5,649 nucleotides of DNA. It comes from an uncultured Planctomycetaceae bacterium (GTDB lineage: Bacteria; Planctomycetota; Planctomycetia; Planctomycetales; Planctomycetaceae). The stretch lies in contig CALJUK010000029.1 of the NCBI GenBank assembly GCA_937975745.1, forward strand, positions 1 to 5,649. Direction: 5' to 3'. The notes under the pieces are model-generated. The model saw only the letters and a list, made by a program, of their open reading frames with translations, was not told the DNA's origin and searched no databases. A program made the position numbers and the translations under genes. Below, piece after piece: positions 1-5,649 of the stretch. Position 1 is the first letter of the stretch. Every line of letters starts with the position of its first letter.

Positions 1-1092
1 GGTCCGCCACGCTCCCCCCAAAGTCCGCTTGAACAACGCCATTGTGACCTGGCAGCCAGTATCCAGCGTGTGACCGAGGAATGCGTCCTGGGTCTGGGGA
101 GACGTGTATTTCAGCAGACAGGCCTCGACGACTTGGTCCTCGCAGGTGGAGTCGCATTGAACTGTGTCGCCAACGGGCGACTCCTGCGGGAAGGGCCGTT
201 TCGCCGAGTCTGGATTCAACCTGCTGCCGGAGATGCAGGCGGCGCACTGGGCGCGGCCTTGTTTGTCTGGCATCAACTGCTCGAAAAGCCACGGCCGTCT
301 GATGGTTCTGATCGACAACAGGGGAGTCTGCTGGGCCCCGCATTCGATACGGCAGCGATTCACACATTTCTCGATGCGCACGACGTCGTCTACAGGCAAT
401 TGGATGAGGACCCACAGCGGCTGCAGGCCGCGGCAGACGCCTTGGCATCAGGCAAGGTCGTGGGGTGGTTTGACGGCCGGATGGAATTCGGCCCGCGGGC
501 ACTGGGTTCTCGCAGTATTCTGGCCGATGCTCGTCGTCCGCAGATGCAGTCCATTCTCAATCGGAAGATCAAATTTCGCGAGTCGTTTCGACCATTCGCC
601 CCGGCTGTTCTGGTGGAACAGGCTGCGGACTGGTTCCAACTCGAACCGGGAGAAGAAAGCCCCTACATGCTGCTGACGGCGCCGGTGGCCGAGACTCAGC
701 GTGTCACGCTCTCTACGGAAGAGGCACAGACGATGGAATCCAATCCTGATCTCCGAAAACGCGTGCACGTCGTACGGTCAACCATTCCGGCCGTTACGCA
801 CCTGGATTACAGCGCCCGCCTGCAGACTGTTGATCGCGAGCGGAATCCCCGTTTTCACGGTCTCCTGAGCAGGTTCTACGAACTGACCGGCTGCCCGGTT
901 GTGGCGAACACCAGCTTCAATGTCCGAGGCGAGCCAATCGTCTGCACCCCCGAAGATGCTTGGCGGTGTTTTCAAGCCACAGAAATAGACGTCCTCGTGA
1001 TGGGAACGTTTATCATGTACAAAGAGAGGCAGCCTTCGGCCGCGATGAGTCAGTCGCGGGAAGAACATCTCGCGAATTTCGACCTGGATTGA
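1..1092 (+). CDS. O-carbamoyltransferase (NodU/CmcH/TobZ/SxtI family), C-terminal part, 5' end outside window
   Basis: The family moves the carbamoyl group of carbamoyl phosphate, through a carbamoyl-adenylate, onto a hydroxyl of a sugar or natural product in the cytoplasm. The reading frame is open from base 1 with no stop, so the GTG at 70 is internal and the true start lies upstream. The 363 residues present are roughly 60% of the usual 550-610. Visible residues ~1-95 are the end of the Kae1-like catalytic domain, with AGGVALN at ~48-54 and GDAGG at ~77-81. The rest is the YrdC-like C-terminal domain, with the hallmark GRMEFGPRALGSRSIL block at ~159-174, then FRESFRPFAPAVL and, near the end, ANTSFNVRGEPIV. 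No motif in the visible part is broken. It leads an apparent operon with the SxtJ and DUF5989 genes. The acceptor cannot be told from sequence. Family assignment is very secure; substrate is unknown. Confidence 0.96.
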   Translation, partial: GPPRSPQSPLEQRHCDLAASIQRVTEECVLGLGRRVFQQTGLDDLVLAGGVALNCVANGRLLREGPFRRVWIQPAAGDAGGALGAALFVWHQLLEKPRPSDGSDRQQGSLLGPAFDTAAIHTFLDAHDVVYRQLDEDPQRLQAAADALASGKVVGWFDGRMEFGPRALGSRSILADARRPQMQSILNRKIKFRESFRPFAPAVLVEQAADWFQLEPGEESPYMLLTAPVAETQRVTLSTEEAQTMESNPDLRKRVHVVRSTIPAVTHLDYSARLQTVDRERNPRFHGLLSRFYELTGCPVVANTSFNVRGEPIVCTPEDAWRCFQATEIDVLVMGTFIMYKERQPSAAMSQSREEHLANFDLD

Positions 1093-1106
1093 GATACTCC
1101 CCGACT

Positions 1107-1111
1107 GGAGG
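1107..1111 (+). promoter_or_regulatory. Shine-Dalgarno GGAGG deciding the SxtJ start
   Basis: GGAGG ends four bases before the ATG at 1116. It is the strongest ribosome-binding match in the window. It rules out upstream in-frame ATGs such as the one at 960, which would overlap the carbamoyltransferase gene by 133 bases. A CTCC at 1097-1100 could pair with GGAG at 1107-1110 across a six-base loop, a weak possible way to mask the site. Confidence 0.7.
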
Positions 1112-1115
1112 CACA

Positions 1116-1535
1116 ATGCACTGGCGCGATCTGAATCTGCGGCCGAACACGACAGTACTACGTCAGTTTGGCGGACTTCTGGCCGTCTTTGGCGTTGGGA
1201 TGGCCGGGTGGCAATGGTTCGCGTACCATCGTGTCGAAGCGGCCCTCTGCTGTGCCGCCGCTGCGGGTTTGGTTGCCCTCCTTGCCTTCCTCCGTCCGCA
1301 AGCCCTGCGCCCGGTGTTCGTCGTCAGTGTCGTCATGACATTCCCGATCGGGTGGGGCGTGTCGCAATTTGTGCTTTTGGCGATGTTCTATCTGGTGATC
1401 ACTCCGCTGGCATTGATCTTCCGTCTGTTGGGACGCGACGTCTTGGACGTCCGAACGCCAACCGACCATCGATCGACGTTCTGGCTTGAGAAAAAAACCG
1501 GATCCCGACAGGATTCGTACTTCAGCCAATTCTGA
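1116..1535 (+). CDS. SxtJ family small membrane protein
   Basis: This 139-aa protein resembles the SxtJ family, small integral membrane proteins named after the saxitoxin cluster, whose biochemical role is unknown to me. Hydrophobic stretches at ~17-36, ~41-59 and ~67-103 give three or four membrane spans; the last includes FYLVITP at 91-97. It is followed by the family-typical RLLGRD (103-108) and a polar tail ending DSYFSQF, where the family usually has a conserved aromatic/QF end. The ATG at 1116 is chosen because GGAGG lies four bases upstream and the protein then has the family's usual length (~130-150 aa). It lies 23 bases after the carbamoyltransferase stop and 29 bases before the DUF5989 gene, so co-transcription is likely. 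By association it may anchor or assist the carbamoyltransferase at the membrane; that is inference. Confidence 0.88.
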   Translation: MHWRDLNLRPNTTVLRQFGGLLAVFGVGMAGWQWFAYHRVEAALCCAAAAGLVALLAFLRPQALRPVFVVSVVMTFPIGWGVSQFVLLAMFYLVITPLALIFRLLGRDVLDVRTPTDHRSTFWLEKKTGSRQDSYFSQF

Positions 1536-1564
1536 ATCGAGTCCCGACTGCAGGGTGGTGACGC

Positions 1565-1774
1565 ATGGACTCACACGAGAATCCGAAACAATCCGAATTC
1601 GAACGGCTGGCGGACAAGCAGCAAGATGTCTCACTTCTGGCTGAGTTCTGGCAGTTCGTTTGCGAAAACAAGAAATGGTGGATGATCCCAATTCTGGCCA
1701 TGTTCCTGCTATTGGGAGCCATTCTGCTTTTGTCGGGGACGGCTGCTGCGCCGTTCATCTACACGCTGTTTTGA
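1565..1774 (+). CDS. DUF5989 family (SxtK-like) single-span membrane protein
   Basis: This 69-aa protein has the DUF5989 signature: an EFWQFV segment (~27-32), a KKWW patch (37-40), one long hydrophobic span (~40-58) and the closing APFIYTLF, nearly invariant in the family as I recall it. Family members are usually about 50 aa and begin close to the EFW segment. This one carries about 23 extra polar, charged residues at its N terminus. No ATG, GTG or TTG lies between the extension and the core, so the ATG at 1565 is well supported. AGGG at 1552-1555 and a following GGTGG-like run serve as ribosome-binding site. The gene is third in the carbamoyltransferase-SxtJ-DUF5989 set. Its molecular function is unknown; a role as membrane partner of the carbamoyltransferase is a guess from gene order. 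Confidence 0.88.
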   Translation: MDSHENPKQSEFERLADKQQDVSLLAEFWQFVCENKKWWMIPILAMFLLLGAILLLSGTAAAPFIYTLF

Positions 1775-1822
1775 ACCATTTCAAGAATCGCGGTGGAGGC
1801 GATCGGGCAGGATGGCGGGGGC

Positions 1823-3820
1823 TTATTCTCCCAGCGCGCGTTTCAGGTTTGCAGCCGCTGCCGGGTGCCCGGAATGAATGCGAAGTGCGTGTCGAAAACA
1901 GTCGATTGCCCGTTTCGTGTCGCCGGCGCGAATCGCGATTTCCCCCAGCGCATTGTAAACGTCCGCGTTTTCCTGGCCGCTGGCAAGAAATTGTTCGAAG
2001 TGCTGCCGAGCGCGGGAATCATCTTTCCGGGTATTGAAGGCCCAGCCCAGGGCAAAGTGGACGTGAGAATCGTCAGGACTGAGTTCCAGTGCCCGCTGCA
2101 GTTCTCCTAGCGCCTCTTCGACCCGTCCCGCCTGGTAGAGTGCGATGCCCAGGTCCAGATACGCGGCGGCGTAATCTGGCTGCTGCTCGATGGCTTCCCG
2201 AAAATGGGCGATTCCGGCATCGCGTTCGCCGATCTCAGCCAGAATGGCCCCCAAGCGCACGTGGCTGGCCGCATTGGCAGGGTCAATTGCCAACGCAGCA
2301 CGGAAATGGTCCATGGCCTCGCGACGATAACCCATGTCGTGCAATAGCGCACCCGCATTGAAGTGCGCCAACGCATCCTCCGGATTGTGCCGCACCGCAG
2401 CCTCGAAGTGACGCAACGCTTCCGCTACGCGTCCCTCCGACTGCAATGCCAACCCCAGATTGTTGTACGCCAGAAAACTGGCCGGGTTCACGGCCAGAAC
2501 CTGCGCGTACAGCGAGACATCGTCTTTCCAATTTTTGACCTGAGAATAGGCCAGTCCACTCCACGCAATTGCAACAAGAATCAGGCCCACCAGAACAGTG
2601 GACCGACGACTGCGATCGACGAGATACGCGATAGCCATCGCCGGCCCCAGCATCGACAGGTAGACGTAACGATCGGCCACGGTCGAAATATACTGAAATT
2701 TGAAGGGGACGAATCCCAACACCGGGAGCAGACCCACCACAAACATCGCAGCGGTGATCCAATACCGCCTGACGCGAGAAAGTGACAGCAGAAGGATCCC
2801 GGCGGTGACAGGAACCATCCAACTCATGCACACCCACGGAGAGTTGAGGACGACACGCGGCGATCTGCCGTAGTCGACGCACAGCGGATAGGGAATTAGC
2901 AGCTTCTGCATGTAGAAGGCCAATGCGTCGCCGGCAATCAACAACCGCATCGGCCATGACACAACACCGTGAATCGTGCTGTCAGGCTGCGAGCCCTTGG
3001 TCACATATGCTGCCACTCCAGCCAGAATCAGCCACGGGGCGACACTTCGAAGGATCATCGAAAACGAGCGTTTCAAGATTCCCCTGTCGATGATGGCAAC
3101 AATCAGCGGCAACGCGACGGCGTTTGGTTTGGAGAGCATCGCAAGAATGAATGCCGTCGTGGCCAGCAGATAATGGACAGCGCCGCGTCGCAACCGGTCC
3201 GTTGGGGAGTCCTCTTGGCTAGAATCGGCCGCCACAGCGAATTGCTGATACTGCCAGATGGCAAGCAGCGACAGAAACGTACTCAGCAGTCCTCGCGTCT
3301 CGCTGACCCAGGCCACGGATTCGACCTGAAGTGGGTGGACGGCAAAGACAACAGCGCCGGCAAACGCAGCCATCTCCCGCGCAACGCTCCGCCGCAGAAT
3401 CTGAAAGACGATGAGGCTGCAGCCTGCGTGGAGCAGCAAACTCCCCAGATGGAACACGCGCGGATCAAATGGCCCTCCGTTGTCGGCTGTTCCCAGCGAC
3501 TTGGCAATCATCCCCTCTATCGCGAAGACCATGTAGCTGAAGGGAATGTAGAGGCCATCGTAGGCATGGGACCAGAAGTGGAGCAGATTCTCCCATGAGA
3601 TTGGATTGAAATACGGGTTCTTCGGCAGATGGGTCGGGTCATCAAAGTTCACAAAGCCGTATGTGACAATACGCCCGTAAACACAAACGACAATCGTGAC
3701 GAGCAACAACTGGGCGAGGCGGCGGTACGCAGTAGATTGTGAGCGTGTGGAAACCGGTGCCACTTTTCCACCGGATGAACTGCGCCCGTCGTTCCGAGCT
3801 TGAGATGTGCTGGGCGGCAT
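1823..3820 (-). CDS. GT-C/TMTC-like polytopic membrane protein with six C-terminal TPRs
   Basis: The 665-aa protein has a short polar N terminus, about 11-12 hydrophobic spans (first ~33-55, last ~408-425) and a soluble tail of tetratricopeptide repeats. The first extramembrane loop carries FVNFDDP with paired aspartates at 60-61, as in GT-C glycosyltransferases and the TMTC O-mannosyltransferases, where such acidic residues are catalytic. HPLQVESVAWVSE (162-174) and VADRYVYLSMLGP (381-393) are typical of the bacterial TMTC-like group. Six TPRs span ~448-651; their consensus glycines at 456, 490, 524, 558, 592 and 626 are exactly 34 residues apart. Genes of this type are usually annotated only as tetratricopeptide repeat proteins. 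The ATG at 3820 lies 27 bases after the SGNH hydrolase stop, with only a weak GAAG upstream, so co-transcription with that gene is likely. Transfer of a sugar from a lipid-linked donor outside the cytoplasm is plausible but unproven. Confidence 0.9.
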   Translation of the reverse strand: MPPSTSQARNDGRSSSGGKVAPVSTRSQSTAYRRLAQLLLVTIVVCVYGRIVTYGFVNFDDPTHLPKNPYFNPISWENLLHFWSHAYDGLYIPFSYMVFAIEGMIAKSLGTADNGGPFDPRVFHLGSLLLHAGCSLIVFQILRRSVAREMAAFAGAVVFAVHPLQVESVAWVSETRGLLSTFLSLLAIWQYQQFAVAADSSQEDSPTDRLRRGAVHYLLATTAFILAMLSKPNAVALPLIVAIIDRGILKRSFSMILRSVAPWLILAGVAAYVTKGSQPDSTIHGVVSWPMRLLIAGDALAFYMQKLLIPYPLCVDYGRSPRVVLNSPWVCMSWMVPVTAGILLLSLSRVRRYWITAAMFVVGLLPVLGFVPFKFQYISTVADRYVYLSMLGPAMAIAYLVDRSRRSTVLVGLILVAIAWSGLAYSQVKNWKDDVSLYAQVLAVNPASFLAYNNLGLALQSEGRVAEALRHFEAAVRHNPEDALAHFNAGALLHDMGYRREAMDHFRAALAIDPANAASHVRLGAILAEIGERDAGIAHFREAIEQQPDYAAAYLDLGIALYQAGRVEEALGELQRALELSPDDSHVHFALGWAFNTRKDDSRARQHFEQFLASGQENADVYNALGEIAIRAGDTKRAIDCFRHALRIHSGHPAAAANLKRALGE

Positions 3821-3847
3821 AACGAAGACTTCACATTCCAGATGGCT

Positions 3848-5299
3848 TCAACGCGCTGGGGCAGAGGGAAGCGACTGTGCGAGACGCGTTGCCAAATAGT
3901 CGGCCACCAGATCCACACCGTCCTGCGACCAGTGCCCGTCCAGATTGAGATACGTACCGGGAACACCCTCCAGGACGGTCTGCAGGTCGATCACATCCAG
4001 GCCCGCGTCTGCTGCCCGGTCGACAAACTGCTCGGCAGCGTCTCGACAAGCCTTGGTGACACGTTCCATTCTGGCCACGGGAGCCCACTGCTGCTGCATG
4101 CGGGGATCAACCTGAAAGGCTTCGGGGATGACGACAAGTGTCAGTTGAACACCTTTGTCGCGACAGAGCTGATTCGTCTGCTGAACCCAGAACACGGCAG
4201 AGTCCACCGGCTGCGACTCCCAGGCCCCATCACCGGTTGCTGCAGCAAACAGTGCCGCAGAGAGATAATACGACCGAAACAGTCCGGCATCCGGCTGACG
4301 CAGCATCTTGTAAAACTCAGGAATCTCCGAGCCCTTCAATTGGTCCGCCAGTCGCATCCGTTCTTCAAACGTCACGTCGATCGAGTTGACCAGTGCCTGC
4401 CGGAGCATCTCATCGTCGCTTTGTGTCACGACCTGGTGCAACTGGTTTTCGCGTTGTTGCAGATTACCGGAATTCAACCACGCTTGCAGAACCGGACGTC
4501 GCTCGTTTGTCAGCACATGGTTGAGGCCCCACAAACCGACTGTCGTCAGCACACTGCCACGCGGATAGACGGCAGCGAATCCCATGTCCGACTCGAGTGT
4601 GCGAATCGGTTCGACAAAATCGTTGCCGGCGTAGAAAAAAAGTACACAACGCTGACAACCCAGTGGAATCGCAATGTTCCTGGTCCGGTAGAAATACTCG
4701 TCCGGCCCTGTTGCCGAGACGCCGAGGTTCAGAACCTCGACCTGTGAATATCCAGCCTGCAACAGGTCCTCAACTCGAACAGACAGCGGGGTACGTGTCG
4801 ACTCTTCGAGAAACGAGTCGCCGATGAACCCGATGCGGTACACATCCGGGTCAGGTCGCAGCTCCCTGGGATGATCGCGCTGCCCCCAGTTGTTGAATCC
4901 GATTCCGTTCTCTTGCGTCGCGGCGTGGCCCCAATTCTGTTGGGAGACCGTTGCCGGGACACCGTGCAATCCCAACTCGGGCCAACCGGGAGTGAACCAA
5001 CGGGCGGCGCATTCACACAAAAACAGGGTGCAGCCAAGGACCATCAAGAACAAAGCGTTCGCGAACAGAAACCGGCGAGCGTTCCTCGCGACAAGCGGAA
5101 TTCCACAGGCCAGCACAACCAACAGGCACCCCACCGCCAGATAACAGACGCGGATTCTCTGGGCGACATCATTCGAGTGAGGCGCGACCACATCAAACGC
5201 GAATAGGAAGATACCCCCGGACGCCATTGGTAGTAGGCCCAACAGGCTACCGAAGTACGCTACGTACAGGATGCGGCACAAATTTGTGGGATTTTCCAT
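3848..5299 (-). CDS. Membrane-anchored SGNH/GDSL-type hydrolase
   Basis: This 483-aa protein has three N-terminal membrane spans (~12-38, 52-71, 77-99) followed by a large domain, probably extracytoplasmic, with all SGNH blocks: GDSF (nucleophile Ser162), a block II glycine in NLGVSATG (Gly193), AGND (Asn226) and DGHW near the C terminus (Asp454, His456). The enzyme therefore looks catalytically intact. SGNH proteins are esterases, lipases or O-acetyl-transfer/removal enzymes; the DGHW form is common in polysaccharide-modifying members. The span between blocks III and V (~230 residues) is longer than in minimal SGNH enzymes and partly helical in character. I chose the ATG at 5299, preceded by a weak GGAA five bases upstream. 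A GTG at 5317 in the same frame would add six residues but has no well-spaced ribosome-binding site. It is probably the first gene of an operon with the TPR protein. The substrate is unknown. Confidence 0.88.
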   Translation of the reverse strand: MENPTNLCRILYVAYFGSLLGLLPMASGGIFLFAFDVVAPHSNDVAQRIRVCYLAVGCLLVVLACGIPLVARNARRFLFANALFLMVLGCTLFLCECAARWFTPGWPELGLHGVPATVSQQNWGHAATQENGIGFNNWGQRDHPRELRPDPDVYRIGFIGDSFLEESTRTPLSVRVEDLLQAGYSQVEVLNLGVSATGPDEYFYRTRNIAIPLGCQRCVLFFYAGNDFVEPIRTLESDMGFAAVYPRGSVLTTVGLWGLNHVLTNERRPVLQAWLNSGNLQQRENQLHQVVTQSDDEMLRQALVNSIDVTFEERMRLADQLKGSEIPEFYKMLRQPDAGLFRSYYLSAALFAAATGDGAWESQPVDSAVFWVQQTNQLCRDKGVQLTLVVIPEAFQVDPRMQQQWAPVARMERVTKACRDAAEQFVDRAADAGLDVIDLQTVLEGVPGTYLNLDGHWSQDGVDLVADYLATRLAQSLPSAPAR

Positions 5300-5317
5300 T
5301 CTCGTTCCGATGAGCAC

Positions 5318-5649
5318 AAAACCACGAGTGGTCCTGAGATTCTACCGTCGGCGTCGGCGCATCGCACGGCTCCATCGAGCATTATGTTCGAAAGCGTTCT
5401 TGACAATCCGACGTCATTGGCCCATCATCGGGTTCTGTCGCAAGATCTTTTCTCAACGTTCTGTCTACTCGACAAACCATTCAAACACGTCTGATCTGCC
5501 GGGCGACCATCGCGCCATGGTAGGTTTTTGCCAGATTGGCACGTCTGTTTTTGATGCCAGCATTCGCTGTCAGTCATCGCATTTCATTTGAAGAAGGGAT
5601 AGTGCAACAGTTCTTCTGTAAAAGAGGCGGGGTGGGTTATTCGGTTTCC
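5318..5649. other. Gene-poor region upstream of the SGNH hydrolase gene
   Basis: No reading frame here has the look of a real protein: those present are short, rich in Arg and Ser and lack family features. The stretch should hold the promoter of the minus-strand SGNH-TPR pair. One possible minus-strand -10 box is CATAAT at 5386-5381, about 80 bases before the ATG, but no good -35 lies at the right distance. A 12-base inverted repeat, ACCACGAGTGGT (5321-5332), sits between that box and the start codon. On the plus strand TTGACA at 5400-5405 has a poor -10 (CATCAT) 17 bases on and leads to no gene in the window. I see no RNA gene or clear terminator. Confidence 0.45.
5321..5332. repeat. 12-base inverted repeat ACCAC-GA-GTGGT
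   Basis: Two five-base arms are perfectly complementary around a two-base centre. It lies 22 bases before the SGNH hydrolase ATG, within the leader or promoter region. A small operator is possible, but such a short palindrome can arise by chance. Confidence 0.35.

Noticed and set aside
70..1092. GTG at 70 as start of the carbamoyltransferase gene
   Set aside because: The frame is open back to base 1 and the residues before it (LEQRHCDLAASIQ) match the family, so the gene continues out of the window.
960..1535. 191-aa form of the SxtJ protein starting at 960
   Set aside because: The extra 52 residues overlap the carbamoyltransferase in another frame and have no family likeness; GGAGG points to the ATG at 1116.
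1787..1803. ATCGC/GCGAT hairpin between the convergent operons
   Set aside because: Only five base pairs with a seven-base loop and no T-run on either strand; too weak to call a terminator.
2969..3598. Plus-strand frame of 209 codons antisense to the TPR protein gene
   Set aside because: Shadow of a well-supported coding region; composition is polar and featureless.
3800..4747. Long plus-strand frame of 315 codons antisense to the SGNH gene
   Set aside because: No domain or membrane pattern, His/Arg/Gln-rich shadow composition, and it opposes a gene with intact catalytic motifs.
3848..5317. GTG start at 5317 for the SGNH protein
   Set aside because: It adds only six residues and has no well-placed ribosome-binding site; kept as an alternative to the ATG at 5299.
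5347..5360. Short CGTCGG tandem repeat
   Set aside because: Only two copies; low-complexity GC-rich sequence with no evident role.
5400..5428. Plus-strand TTGACA with CATCAT 17 bases later
   Set aside because: The -10 is poor and no plus-strand gene follows within the window.
5271..5591. Plus-strand frame of 106 codons at the right end
   Set aside because: Arg/Ser/Ile-rich with no recognisable pattern, no clear ribosome-binding site, and it overlaps the start of the SGNH gene.
5590..5616. GAAGAA/TTCTTC inverted repeat
   Set aside because: AT-rich six-base arms with a 15-base loop and no T-run; likely chance.

Overview
The window looks like a bacterial chromosome segment with moderately high GC. 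It holds two convergent gene groups and no mobile element, RNA gene or CRISPR array that I can see. The gene content (an O-carbamoyltransferase with SxtJ-like and DUF5989 partners, a membrane-anchored SGNH hydrolase, and a multi-span membrane protein with a TPR tail) and the gene style suggest a planctomycete or a similar environmental Gram-negative. That assignment is an inference and rests on no marker gene.

Left part, plus strand (1-1774): the 3' end of a carbamoyltransferase gene, then a 139-aa SxtJ-family membrane protein, then a 69-aa DUF5989 protein. Gaps of 23 and 29 bases suggest one operon. The order matches sxtI-sxtJ-sxtK of the cyanobacterial saxitoxin cluster as I recall it. The same trio is found in many bacteria that make no saxitoxin, so the cassette probably serves a more general carbamoylation, perhaps of a surface glycan or a secreted metabolite.

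Right part, minus strand (5299 down to 1823): a three-span membrane protein with a complete SGNH-hydrolase domain. It is followed 27 bases later by a 665-aa protein that joins a GT-C/TMTC-like membrane region to six exact 34-residue tetratricopeptide repeats. The two probably form a second operon. Its stop lies 48 bases from the stop of the DUF5989 gene, and I see no convincing terminator between them.

The rightmost ~330 bases (5318-5649) hold no credible gene and probably carry the promoter region of the minus-strand pair. Together the genes suggest envelope or exopolysaccharide decoration: carbamoyl transfer in the cytoplasm, two small membrane partners of unknown role, an extracytoplasmic esterase or acyl-transfer-type SGNH enzyme, and a lipid-linked-sugar-type membrane transferase. 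This combined role is a hypothesis from context.
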